Origin: Candidatus Flexicrinis proximus
Lineage (GTDB): Bacteria > Chloroflexota > Anaerolineae > Aggregatilineales > Phototrophicaceae
Assembly: GCA_016712885.1 (NCBI GenBank)
Contig: JADJQF010000004.1
Span: forward strand, 186,001-250,000
Direction of reading: 5' to 3'
Length of the DNA: 64,000 nt
The translations under genes were made by a program, and so were the position numbers. Shown one piece after another: positions 1 through 7,894 of this stretch (position 1 is its first letter; every line of letters begins with the position of its first letter). The notes under the pieces are model-generated. The model was not told the origin of the DNA, did no database searches, and saw nothing but the letters and a program-made list of their open reading frames with translations.

Positions 1-1997
1 GGCGGGCGATCCTGCCGCCTGCGCTGATCATCGTCCTCAATGCCGTCTTCTACGAAGGCGATAACCCGTTCGAACTCTATCTGTTCGTCTTTCTGTTCCT
101 TGCCCTGATCGCCCTGGCGCGGTCGGCCCTCGAGCAGCGCGAGTGGGAATGGTTCAATAACGGCGTGCGCGTTCCCAAGCGGACACGCCGCCAGTTCCTG
201 CTTGTCGGCGGCGGGCTGGCCGGAATCATGGTCGTGCTGGCCTGGTTTGTGCCGGTCAACAGCCTCGACGAACAGCTTCAGAATTTTCAGGATTTCCTGC
301 GCTCGGACCCCCTGGCCGAGATGAGCGAGGTCTGGAACCGCTTGTTCGCGCCGCTCAGTTCCGAAGGGCCGACCAGCGCCGATTACTATGGCGGCGACCG
401 CCTTGAGCTGAGCGGGGCTGTACAGCTCGGCGACCAGATCATCCTTGCCATTGCCGCCCCTAACGACCGCCGCTACTACTGGCGCTCGCGTGTATTTGAT
501 ACCTACGAGCTGGGGGCTTGGGCCAGCGCCGCCTCGATTCGCCTGACCACGCCGACCTCTCCGACTGAACTACCGCTCACGCCGGATCTCGCGCGCGTGC
601 CGGTCAGCGCGTCCTATACCATCGGCGCGCGCAGCCTGCGCATCATCCATACCGCGCCGCAGGCCACCCGCATCGACCTGCCAACCCGCACCTTCCTGTC
701 TTATATCACTGAAGACAAGAGTCAGGTCAACGTCGCCGCCATTCGCCCGATCAGTGTCCTGCAGCGCGGGGCGAATTACGGCGCCACCAGCCTCATGAGC
801 GTTGCGACCGCCGACCAGCTGCGGAACGCCGGCGCAAATTACCCGGCCTGGGTCGCCACCCACCCGCAGTATCTGCGCACCACGCCGAACGTGATCAGCG
901 AATCGGTGCGCGAACTGGCCGCCCAGATCGTCGCGGACGCCGGCGCCACCAACAATTACGACAAAGCCAAGGCTGTCGAGCGCTGGCTGCGGTCCAACAT
1001 CAGCTATAACCAGAATATCCCCAACCCGCCGTCGGGGATGGACCCCCTCGACTGGTTCCTGTTCGACCTCAAAGAGGGTTATTGCAACTACTACGCTACC
1101 GCGATGATCGTCATGCTTCGCAGCCAGAATATCCCGGCACGCATGGCCGGCGGGTTCTCGCAGGGCGCCTTTGACGCGCAGAGCGGCCAGTTTATCGTTA
1201 AAGAGAGCGACGCCCATACCTGGGTTGAAGCCTATTTCCCCGGTTATGGCTGGATCGAATTTGAGCCGACAGCCAACCAGGAGCCGCTCAACCGCGAAGG
1301 CGACGACACGTTTAATGACGGCAGTTTCAACCCGGGCCAGCTTGACCCGACCGAGACGCCGACCCCAACGCCTTCGCCGACCCTTGCGCCGACCAGCACG
1401 CCCACCTTGCCGCCGGCCACCGAATCGCCGACTCCGACCCTTGCCAGCGATCAGCTGCCCGAAAACACCACCGAGCCGCCCACCGCGACTCCCAGCCCTT
1501 CTCCTACTCCCACGCCGACCGCCACGCCGGTCATTCTCCCCACCGCGCCCTCGCCGGTTGCGCCGGAGCCGCGCAGCGTCCTCGATATGCTGCTGCCGGC
1601 GCTAGGGCTGGTCCTCGGGCTGGTTGTACTGCTGCTGCTGCTCATAGCGGCGCTCTGGTTGGTATATTGGTGGTGGGAATGGCGCGGCCTGCGGGGCTTA
1701 AGCCCGATCAGCCGTGCCTATGCCCGGCTTGAGCGCTACCTTGGACTGATCGGTATACGCTTTGCTCCGCAGCTGACGCCGGAAGAACGCCGCCGCGAAA
1801 CCATGCGGCAGCTTCCCGGCTCTGAACGTCCCGTCACCTCGATTACCCGGCTGTACGCGGCGGAACGCTACGGACGCGCGGAGCAGGTCGATAACGATGC
1901 GGCGCGCGATCAGGCGGAGACCGCCTGGAGCGATGCGCGCAGCAGCATCTTAAAGCGCTGGCGCAAAAAATTCATGTTCTGGAATCGGCGCGACTGA
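1..1997 (+). CDS. Membrane-anchored transglutaminase-like protein (5' truncated)
   Basis: The reading frame is open from base 3, so the gene starts before the window; about 664 codons are visible. The first ~55 residues contain a hydrophobic stretch (FVFLFLALIALA), followed by another membrane segment (LLVGGGLAGIMVVLAWFVP), as in the DUF3488/TgpA N-terminal membrane domain. A transglutaminase-like cysteine-protease core follows, with the nucleophile in EGYCNYYATAM and the His in SDAHTWVEAYFPGYGW. The usual FDPT aspartate reads FEPT here, a conservative change. A Pro/Thr/Ser-rich linker of about 75 residues precedes a last membrane helix (LLPALGLVLGLVVLLLLLI) and a basic C-terminal tail like DUF4129. 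The family is typically membrane bound with an external catalytic domain. The stop overlaps the next ATG (ATGA), so it is translationally coupled to the biotin ligase. The substrate is unknown. Confidence 0.88.
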   Translation, partial: RAILPPALIIVLNAVFYEGDNPFELYLFVFLFLALIALARSALEQREWEWFNNGVRVPKRTRRQFLLVGGGLAGIMVVLAWFVPVNSLDEQLQNFQDFLRSDPLAEMSEVWNRLFAPLSSEGPTSADYYGGDRLELSGAVQLGDQIILAIAAPNDRRYYWRSRVFDTYELGAWASAASIRLTTPTSPTELPLTPDLARVPVSASYTIGARSLRIIHTAPQATRIDLPTRTFLSYITEDKSQVNVAAIRPISVLQRGANYGATSLMSVATADQLRNAGANYPAWVATHPQYLRTTPNVISESVRELAAQIVADAGATNNYDKAKAVERWLRSNISYNQNIPNPPSGMDPLDWFLFDLKEGYCNYYATAMIVMLRSQNIPARMAGGFSQGAFDAQSGQFIVKESDAHTWVEAYFPGYGWIEFEPTANQEPLNREGDDTFNDGSFNPGQLDPTETPTPTPSPTLAPTSTPTLPPATESPTPTLASDQLPENTTEPPTATPSPSPTPTPTATPVILPTAPSPVAPEPRSVLDMLLPALGLVLGLVVLLLLLIAALWLVYWWWEWRGLRGLSPISRAYARLERYLGLIGIRFAPQLTPEERRRETMRQLPGSERPVTSITRLYAAERYGRAEQVDNDAARDQAETAWSDARSSILKRWRKKFMFWNRRD

Positions 1998-2752
1998 TGA
2001 GTACCACACAAAGCATTGTCGAAGCGCGGCTGATAGGGCGCCCCTACCGCTATTTTGAGACCGTGACCAGCACCATGGACGCCGCGCGCGAATGGATCGC
2101 GCAGGGCGCACCCGATCGGGCGATCGTCATTGCCGGAAGTCAGTCGGCGGGGCGTGGCCGCATCGGCCGCAAGTGGGTCAACGCCGGCGCTTCTGCGCTG
2201 GCGTTCTCGCAAATTCTCCGGCTGGAAACTGCGGCACTCCCTCAGCTCCCGATGTACGGCGGACTTGCCGTCTATGAGGCGCTGAACGCACTGCACGTCC
2301 CTGACCTCATGCTCAAATGGCCCAACGATATTCTCATCGGTACCCGGAAAGTCAGCGGCGTGCTGGTCGAAACCGCTTGGGACGGTGACCGACTGAACGG
2401 CGCGATTTTAGGCATTGGCCTGAATATCAGCGGCAGCTTCGGCAGCCCCGATCTCGCCGAGAGCGCGACCAGCCTGGCCGATGTCCCCGGCACTGGCCTC
2501 GGCTATGGCGTTGTGTTGTCGGCCCTGATCGAACGTCTCGACGCCCGCCATCCCGATCTCGGGACATCGCGCCTGTATGATGCGTGGCATACCCGCCTGG
2601 GGACCATCGGCCGCCGTGTCCGCGTCGAGGGCAGCCCTGCCTTTGAGGGCATCGCCGAAGATGTGAACGAGATCGGCGCCCTGCTCGTCCGCAGCGACGA
2701 CGGCCAGCTCCGCACCGTTTTGGCGGGTGACGTGCGGGTGCGTCCGGCATGA
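1997..2752 (+). CDS. birA: Biotin--[acetyl-CoA-carboxylase] ligase (catalytic form, no HTH)
   Basis: This 251-residue protein matches the BirA/LplA catalytic fold. It has the biotinyl-AMP-binding loop GRGRIGRKW (residues 52-60) and KWPNDI (107-112) with the conserved lysine. It forms biotinyl-5'-AMP and transfers biotin to the biotin carboxyl carrier protein in the cytosol. The N-terminal DNA-binding domain of the E. coli protein is absent, so it is a monofunctional ligase and should not act as the bio repressor. A short C-terminal SH3-like domain is present (GRRVRVEGSPAFEGIAEDV..GALLV). The ATG shares one base with the upstream stop codon, and a secreted propeller gene follows within 8 nt, so the three form one operon. 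Confidence 0.93.
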   Translation: MSTTQSIVEARLIGRPYRYFETVTSTMDAAREWIAQGAPDRAIVIAGSQSAGRGRIGRKWVNAGASALAFSQILRLETAALPQLPMYGGLAVYEALNALHVPDLMLKWPNDILIGTRKVSGVLVETAWDGDRLNGAILGIGLNISGSFGSPDLAESATSLADVPGTGLGYGVVLSALIERLDARHPDLGTSRLYDAWHTRLGTIGRRVRVEGSPAFEGIAEDVNEIGALLVRSDDGQLRTVLAGDVRVRPA

Positions 2753-2759
2753 GGGCGGC

Positions 2760-3668
2760 TTGAACGGTCGGCTCGGCTGGCTTGGGATTGCGCTGTGCGC
2801 CTCTCTGGCCCTTGTTGCTGCCGCGTCTGCTGCCGGCCGCTTTTTCTCACGGACATCGAGCGTCCTCGCGTACAGCGCCAGCTATGACATCTGGTTGGTG
2901 GATCTCTCGCGCGGCATGACCCGGCAGTTCACCCGTGACGGCAGCCGCTTTCTCGACGATTCTCCGTCGTGGTCGCCCGATGGGATGCGTCTGGCTTTCA
3001 CTACCGTCCGCAGCTTTCCCTTTAATCCCAACCTGCCGAACGGGGAAATCGCCGTCATGAACGTCGACGGAAGCGATTTCCGTTTGCTCACCCGCGAACG
3101 TTCGTGGGACGACGATCCATCGTGGTCGCCCGATGGGCGGATGATCGCTTTCCGCAGCAACCGCGACACCGACAGCGGGGTAGCCATCTATCTGCTGGAC
3201 TTCGATGCGCCGTTTATTCCTCCTCGCCAGCTGCTACAGGATCGCCTTCGCAGCGATCTCGCGCCGTCATGGTCGCTGGATGCCACACGCCTGATCCTGC
3301 ATCTCACGGTTGACGGTGCGATGCAGGTCGCTTCGGTAGATGCCCGTACCGGGGAAGTCTCGATCCTGCTGCCGCGCACCGCCTATGATCCGCGTGTCGC
3401 GCCTGACGGTGAGCGTATCGCCATGTGGCTGCCCGCCTTCGAAGGCTTCTCGCTGGCCATCGGCCGCATGGGCGAACCCCCCAGTCCCATGTCGGAGAAC
3501 CACATGAACCCCGCGCCCTATGCCTGGTCGCCAGACTCTTCGCTGATTGCCTTCGCCTCGACTCAGGACGCCCGCAGCGTGGTCAAGCTCATGGATACCG
3601 TCACCGGTGCGACGACCGTCGCCTTTTTCTCGCCGGCACGGGTGTCCGGTATCGCGTGGCGGCCATAA
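2760..3668 (+). CDS. Secreted/anchored TolB-like beta-propeller protein
   Basis: About 302 residues from a TTG start that follows GAGGGCGG; an in-frame GTG at 2727, overlapping birA, is the alternative. The N-terminus has a hydrophobic signal/anchor (LGIALCASLALVAAASAAG). The body holds repeated PD40/WD40-like blades with the signature WSPDG or WSLDA (PSWSPDGMRLAFTT, PSWSPDGRMIAFRS, PSWSLDATRLILH, YAWSPDSSLIAFAS), as in TolB-type propellers. Such domains bind ligands or partners outside the membrane. No catalytic motif is visible and the function is not known. The stop codon TAA at 3666-3668 coincides with the left end of an intergenic repeat element. Confidence 0.85.
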   Translation: MNGRLGWLGIALCASLALVAAASAAGRFFSRTSSVLAYSASYDIWLVDLSRGMTRQFTRDGSRFLDDSPSWSPDGMRLAFTTVRSFPFNPNLPNGEIAVMNVDGSDFRLLTRERSWDDDPSWSPDGRMIAFRSNRDTDSGVAIYLLDFDAPFIPPRQLLQDRLRSDLAPSWSLDATRLILHLTVDGAMQVASVDARTGEVSILLPRTAYDPRVAPDGERIAMWLPAFEGFSLAIGRMGEPPSPMSENHMNPAPYAWSPDSSLIAFASTQDARSVVKLMDTVTGATTVAFFSPARVSGIAWRP

Positions 3669-3804
3669 AGGCTGTTGTGCCCCTCGACCCCTCATCTGCG
3701 ATTTTGTGGCGTGAGCGCCACAAAATCGCTGTGGGAGGTGCAGGAGTGCAAACGCCGCCACCGGGGTTTGGGGTGGAACCCCATCGAAAGTGCATAACAC
3801 GCTC
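3666..3804 (+). repeat. Intergenic hairpin element, copy A (internally deleted)
   Basis: Same family as the complete copy at 58825-59012, in the same orientation. The left end reads TAAAGGCTGTT and is followed directly by the CCCCTCGACCCC segment, so the first ~45 bases of the unit (the GTGGAGGC hairpin) are deleted. The 14-bp hairpin GCGATTTTGTGGCG / TGAG / CGCCACAAAATCGC is intact, as is the GGGGTTT..AACCCC hairpin. The right end TGCATAACACGCTC is the inverted counterpart of the left terminus. The TAA of the upstream propeller gene is formed by the element's left end. Confidence 0.85.
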
Positions 3805-3810
3805 GAGTCA

Positions 3811-3838
3811 AACTAGAAAGAGCCGCGCGCGGCGGCTC
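3811..3838 (-). terminator. Rho-independent terminator of the SRPBCC gene
   Basis: On the minus strand a GAGCCGC stem (loop CGCGC) closes with GCGGCTC and is followed by TTTCTAGTTT. It lies about 50 nt past the stop of the SRPBCC gene. The hairpin core is identical to the one at 4764-4789. Confidence 0.75.
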
Positions 3839-3889
3839 CTCGTTGAGTATTGCTGCAGTCGTATCAGTTTCAAACGGGCAGTGAATGGC

Positions 3890-4360
3890 CTAGAGCGTTT
3901 TGAGCAGGTCCTCAAACCGGTCCCAGCTTTCTGTCGCGCCCCCTTCCATTCCGGCCGCGACCATGCCGTCCCGGGCTTCGACGGTCTGGAACACCGCGAG
4001 GTCGGTCAGCCGGGTCTTGCCATCGACTTCCTCGAAGGTCAGGGTCTCGAGCAGGACATGTCCCGGCATTCCCTCGAACTCGAAGGTGTATACGATCCGT
4101 TCGGGTGCCTGTACATCATGATAGACCCCGTGAAATCCGTACTCTGCGCCGTCCTGCGAACTCTGCACATAACGCCAGCGGCCGCCCGGTTTGGCTTCCA
4201 TGGTGTCGACGATAGTCGTAACGTAGCGCGGACCCCACCAGCGTGGCACGAGGTCCGGGTCGGTATAGGCGCGAAAGACCAGGTCGCGCGGCGCATCGAA
4301 ATCGCGTGTCATGAGGATGTCGTGTTTTCCTGGTTCGACGATCACGTTAAGGTTAGCCAT
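3890..4360 (-). CDS. SRPBCC (AHSA1/CalC-like) domain protein
   Basis: At 156 residues this is one START/SRPBCC helix-grip domain. It has the family's opening LMTRDFDAPRDLVFRAYTDP, the WWGPR loop and the PGGRWRYV strand, and a C-terminal amphipathic helix (GGATESWDRFEDLLKTL). Such proteins bind small hydrophobic ligands, or are related to the Hsp90 activator Aha1; the ligand cannot be read from sequence. The start overlaps the end of the upstream ArsR-type regulator by 8 bases. That regulator plus AHSA1-like partner layout is common in bacteria and suggests co-regulation in one small stress or ligand-response operon. A terminator follows the stop. Confidence 0.9.
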   Translation of the reverse strand: MANLNVIVEPGKHDILMTRDFDAPRDLVFRAYTDPDLVPRWWGPRYVTTIVDTMEAKPGGRWRYVQSSQDGAEYGFHGVYHDVQAPERIVYTFEFEGMPGHVLLETLTFEEVDGKTRLTDLAVFQTVEARDGMVAAGMEGGATESWDRFEDLLKTL

Positions 4361-4679
4361 TTGTCTTTTGCTCCTCTTTCAGTGTTTCCAGCAGGCTGTC
4401 AAGACGTTGGTACTTTTCTTCGAGCAGATGACGGTAGTTCTCCAGCCACGCGTCGATCTGGGCGAGTGGGGCGGGGCGCAGTTCGTACCACCGGCGCTGG
4501 GCGTCCTGACGCACGTTCACCAGGCCCGATTCGCGTAAAAGGCGCAGCTGTTTGGAGACACCTGGCTGACTGATCGCAAGTAGATCGGCCAATTCTCCGA
4601 CCAACCGCGGGCGTTCGCGCAGCAGGTCCAAAATTCGTCTGCGTGTTGGATCGGCGAGTGCTTCAAATATCGTCATCAT
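4353..4679 (-). CDS. ArsR-family winged-helix transcriptional regulator
   Basis: This 108-residue protein has the ArsR/SmtB winged-helix fold: MTIFEALADPTRRRILDLL, then the recognition helix around ISQPGVSKQLRLLRESGL (residues 37-54) and the wing QRRWYELRP. No CxC metal site is present in helix 3, so it is probably of the non-metal subgroup usually paired with SRPBCC proteins. Two adjacent ATG codons can start it. A perfect 12-bp palindrome just upstream is a plausible autoregulatory operator. It is coupled to the SRPBCC gene by overlap. Confidence 0.9.
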   Translation of the reverse strand: MMTIFEALADPTRRRILDLLRERPRLVGELADLLAISQPGVSKQLRLLRESGLVNVRQDAQRRWYELRPAPLAQIDAWLENYRHLLEEKYQRLDSLLETLKEEQKTNG

Positions 4680-4698
4680 GTCCAGAATATACCATATT

Positions 4699-4710
4699 GG
4701 TTATATAACC
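4699..4710. promoter_or_regulatory. Palindromic operator candidate GGTTATATAACC
   Basis: A perfect 12-bp palindrome lies 20 nt upstream of the ArsR start within an AT-rich stretch that contrasts with the GC-rich surroundings. Its position suits a dimeric winged-helix regulator controlling its own operon. Binding is inferred. Confidence 0.5.
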
Positions 4711-4763
4711 GTCAATGCATATACAAGAACTCTAAACGGACGTTCTAATTCGGGTTGGTGGCG

Positions 4764-4789
4764 AAAAAAGAGCCGCGCGCGGCGGCTCT
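4764..4789 (-). terminator. Rho-independent terminator of the 4822-5922 gene
   Basis: On the minus strand an 8-bp stem AGAGCCGC / GCGGCTCT with a 5-nt loop is followed by six T residues. It lies 33 nt after the stop of the propeller gene. Confidence 0.85.
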
Positions 4790-4821
4790 CCTGTCTTTCC
4801 ATAGGTGCGGGGCGTGCCCGC

Positions 4822-5922
4822 TTATCCCTGTACGTGTATCAGCCGGGCCGCCGGGTCGCCAGTCGTCCAGATGGTCGAGGACGAGAACGCGCCGCCGAAT
4901 GTCGCCACGTAGGCGATGCCCACGCCGCCGCCTGAAGGGAACAACCCGACGAAACCGTCCGGCGCCCCCTGTATATCACGCAGCCCGCCGGAAAACTGTC
5001 CCGCCAGTACGCCGTCGCGTCCGTAGACTTTTAGAACGTCGGCATTGATGCCGGTATCGAAGCCCTGCAGCAGCAGTTGACTGCCGCCGCCAATCCACCA
5101 CACCTGAGCGATATCGATACTGCTGTCATGCAGCATTGCGATGCGGCCGTTCTGCACCAGGTCGACCGTGTTATAGGCCAATACCGGGCCGTCGCTGGTC
5201 GCGGCGGTAGGCAGGTCGGGGTCGTATACCGGCGTGGCGATCTCGCCTGAACGCGGCAGGATGTCGCTGAACGCCGAAGATGCGCCCACTTCGACCACCG
5301 CCTGCCCGGGTGTCCACAGGTTGGCGGCGTACTCCCGAAAATAACTCGTCCCCAGCGGCAGCAGGAAGAAGCGCACAGCGTTCCCGCGCACAATTTCAGG
5401 GATCGGCAGCATGTTGCCGTGTTCCAGGCCCGCCTCATCCGCGGTCAGCGGCGCGCCGCCGGATAACGTCTCGTTAGCCAGGTTGGCGACAACCAGTTCC
5501 CAGTCGCCGCCGCGCACCACACCAAAAGCCAGCGTCTGCGCGTTTTCGTCAAAAGCCGAGCTGTGTGGGAACCGCGCGAAGCTCAGGCCGTCCGTATCCA
5601 CGCCCGTCAGATCATAGGTGAAGCGGATCACACCCGCCTGCGTATCGTAAACCACCAGCTGTTGGTTGCCGCCGCCGGTTATCGTGTCGATGGCCGTATA
5701 GGCGACGAACCGGCCGTTGGGGGAGGTCAGTGCTGCGATGCCATACGCGTTGAATGCCGGACTGAGCGGCAGCCGGTAGGCGTCGATAATCTCTCCCTGT
5801 GCGCTGATGCGCACGACGGAACCGTCCGCTGGGCTGTATACCCATGCCGTCCACGTCCCCTGCGCCTGCGCTGTTAGCGATACCAGGGCTAAGATCAACC
5901 CCAGCACAAATCGAACAATCAC
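4822..5922 (-). CDS. Secreted beta-propeller-like protein of unknown function
   Basis: 366 residues with a GTG start and a clear Sec signal peptide (MIVRFVLGLILALVSLTAQAQG), so the mature protein is exported. The body has WD40/PD40-like strand patterns (LTSPNGRFVAYTAID, FDENAQTLAFGVVRG, VWWIGGGSQLLLQGFD), consistent with a seven- or eight-bladed propeller, but no catalytic residues can be named. It is a single-gene unit with its own terminator and divergent from the glycosidase gene at 6076. It resembles the other propeller proteins of this window in type but not in detailed sequence. Confidence 0.8.
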   Translation of the reverse strand: MIVRFVLGLILALVSLTAQAQGTWTAWVYSPADGSVVRISAQGEIIDAYRLPLSPAFNAYGIAALTSPNGRFVAYTAIDTITGGGNQQLVVYDTQAGVIRFTYDLTGVDTDGLSFARFPHSSAFDENAQTLAFGVVRGGDWELVVANLANETLSGGAPLTADEAGLEHGNMLPIPEIVRGNAVRFFLLPLGTSYFREYAANLWTPGQAVVEVGASSAFSDILPRSGEIATPVYDPDLPTAATSDGPVLAYNTVDLVQNGRIAMLHDSSIDIAQVWWIGGGSQLLLQGFDTGINADVLKVYGRDGVLAGQFSGGLRDIQGAPDGFVGLFPSGGGVGIAYVATFGGAFSSSTIWTTGDPAARLIHVQG

Positions 5923-6075
5923 GTTTTTAGTGCTCCGATGTCGGAAAATCGTTATCTGAATCGTACATCAGGACTGTGCAGGGTCTAGGTGTTAGGGCTG
6001 ACGATTGTCCTACGGTTCACTCGTAAAACGCGGCATGGTACACTCATGCCTGACGATTCCCCCACTCAAGCCCAT

Positions 6076-7500
6076 ATGATGCGCCTATCTGCTATTTTAA
6101 CGCTCTTACTTCTGACCCTTCCATCGCATGCCCAGGAGCTGCCGCCGCAGACCCCGCTCAGCGGCCAGAATCCGTTCGGGATTGTCGAAGGCATGTGGTT
6201 CCCCACGACCACCTGCGACCTCGGCGTCGGCTGGGAGCGCATCATCTTCGATTGGGGACAGCACCAGCCCGAAGGCCCTGACGACTGGCACACCCTCAAT
6301 GTCGACGACCGCTGGCTTCGCGCAGCCTCGGCCTGTAACCGCGAAGTGGTCGCCGTCATCAAGAACGTCCCGGCGTGGGCCACCGACGGCTCGCCTGGAA
6401 TAGGCGTGCCCCGCGGCCTCGATCTGCCGCTGGACGACCCCGGAAACCTGTGGGCCGGTTTCATGCGTAAGGCCGCCGCCTATTATGCCCCGCGCGGTGT
6501 CCGCCGCTTCATCATCCTCAACGAACCCGACATCGACCACCAGACTTATGGCTTCGAATTTGAGGGTGAGGTCGAGGATTACTACAACATCCTGCGCATT
6601 GCTTATCTTGCCGCGCATCAAGGCAACCCGGCTGCCCGCATCCATCTCGCTGGTACGACCTACTGGCACGATGTCAACGCCGGCCGGCGCCTTTACGTGG
6701 ACCAACTTTTTGAACGCATCCTCGTCGATCCCGCCGCCGCCGCCAACGGATACTATTTCGACGCGCTCAGCCTGCATATCTACTTCCGCAGCGAGAGTAT
6801 CCCCTTCGTTGTGGGTCACATGCGCGAGGTGCTTGAAAAGTATGGGCTTGGGGATAAGCCGATCTGGATCAACGAGTACAACACCTCGCCCAATCTTGAT
6901 CCGGCGTGGCCAGTCACCCGGCCGCAGTTCCAGGTGAACCTCGCCCAACAGCAGGCGTTTCTTGTACAGGCCACGGTGCTCGCCCTCGCCAGCGGCGTCG
7001 AGCGCATGGCAGTGTACAAGCTGTGGGATCAGAACGCCGACCCCGCGATCGAGACTTTCGGCCTGCTGACTCCCGGTCAGGATGACCGCGCGCCGCGGCC
7101 CGCCTTCTATACATACCGCGCGCTTGTCCGCTATTTTCAAGGCGTGAGTAGCACCCAGTGGGCGGTCAACCCTGCCGTCTATGCGGTCATTCTCACCCAC
7201 GCGGACGGCCATCAGACCCTGGTGGTCTGGGCGCGGACCGCATCGCCGGCCACTCTGGCTGTCGACGGTCCGGACGGCAAAGCCTTATCCCTCGACCTGC
7301 TCGGGAATCTAAGCGTATCCGTCCCAGATCAGTCTGCCACGCTCCCCGGCGCCACCTGTGACGACAAGGACGGCTGCGCGGTCGGCGGCCCCCCGTTGAT
7401 CCTCATGTTTCCGCCAGGGGAGATCACCTTGCGCGAGGGTGCGACCGTCCTGAACTGGCAGACCGGCACCCCGGCGTCTTCGCTGACGGTAGCCCGGTAG
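6076..7500 (+). CDS. Secreted clan GH-A-like glycoside hydrolase
   Basis: About 474 residues. The ATG at 6076 places a signal peptide (MMRLSAILTLLLLTLPSHAQ) at the N-terminus; upstream in-frame starts would add a non-signal extension. The mature part looks like a (beta/alpha)8 barrel of clan GH-A (GH39/GH5-like). The acid/base Glu is expected in FIILNEPD (residue 150) and the nucleophile Glu in PIWINEYN (residue 267), about 117 residues apart as usual for the clan. A C-terminal beta-rich region with two Cys (CDDKDGC) probably forms an accessory sandwich. It should cleave an extracellular polysaccharide or glycoside; the substrate cannot be assigned. It has no operon partner. Confidence 0.8.
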   Translation: MMRLSAILTLLLLTLPSHAQELPPQTPLSGQNPFGIVEGMWFPTTTCDLGVGWERIIFDWGQHQPEGPDDWHTLNVDDRWLRAASACNREVVAVIKNVPAWATDGSPGIGVPRGLDLPLDDPGNLWAGFMRKAAAYYAPRGVRRFIILNEPDIDHQTYGFEFEGEVEDYYNILRIAYLAAHQGNPAARIHLAGTTYWHDVNAGRRLYVDQLFERILVDPAAAANGYYFDALSLHIYFRSESIPFVVGHMREVLEKYGLGDKPIWINEYNTSPNLDPAWPVTRPQFQVNLAQQQAFLVQATVLALASGVERMAVYKLWDQNADPAIETFGLLTPGQDDRAPRPAFYTYRALVRYFQGVSSTQWAVNPAVYAVILTHADGHQTLVVWARTASPATLAVDGPDGKALSLDLLGNLSVSVPDQSATLPGATCDDKDGCAVGGPPLILMFPPGEITLREGATVLNWQTGTPASSLTVAR

Positions 7501-7525
7501 CAGCCTGTCAAATGCTGAACGGCAC

Positions 7526-7870
7526 TTAACTCTCGCCGCTCTCGTAAGCGTTGCCTGCCTGCGCCCAGGCGATGATCCCACCTTCCAGGTTATAGATCTT
7601 TCCCGTCAGGCCGGCGTCTCGCAGGATCATCGCCACCATCGCGCTCCGGCTGCCTGAGCGGCACACGACCACGATTTGATCATGCGCGCGCAGATCGTCT
7701 ACCTGCCACATCACATCGTTCATCGGGACCAGTGTCGCGCCGGCGATATGCGCCTGTGCATATTCCATCGGTTCGCGCACATCGAGCAGCAGGTGCGGGC
7801 TCTCGGCGTCACGCATAGCCTTATACTGCGCAATATCCAGCGGGATATACGGGGCTTCGTTTTCGAACAT
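7526..7870 (-). CDS. Rhodanese-like sulfurtransferase domain protein
   Basis: A single rhodanese domain of 114 residues. The active-site loop is CRSGSR (residues 70-75) with the persulfide-forming Cys70. LLLDVREPMEYAQAHIAGA (28-46) is the canonical CH2A-type motif. It transfers sulfane sulfur to thiophilic acceptors in the cytosol. It begins 24 nt after the Rieske/FAD reductase with an AAGGAG ribosome site, so the two are co-transcribed. This suggests a shared role in sulfur or persulfide redox chemistry. Confidence 0.92.
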   Translation of the reverse strand: MFENEAPYIPLDIAQYKAMRDAESPHLLLDVREPMEYAQAHIAGATLVPMNDVMWQVDDLRAHDQIVVVCRSGSRSAMVAMILRDAGLTGKIYNLEGGIIAWAQAGNAYESGES

Positions 7871-7894
7871 GGAGTCTCCTTGTGAGTCGCGCCA

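Noticed and set aside
3425..4573. 382-residue plus-strand frame
   Set aside because: It runs across the end of the propeller gene, repeat copy A and the antisense of the SRPBCC/ArsR genes; no domain is visible and it shares no family pattern.
6106..7212. 368-residue minus-strand frame
   Set aside because: Antisense of the glycosidase gene, which has a signal peptide and both catalytic motifs.
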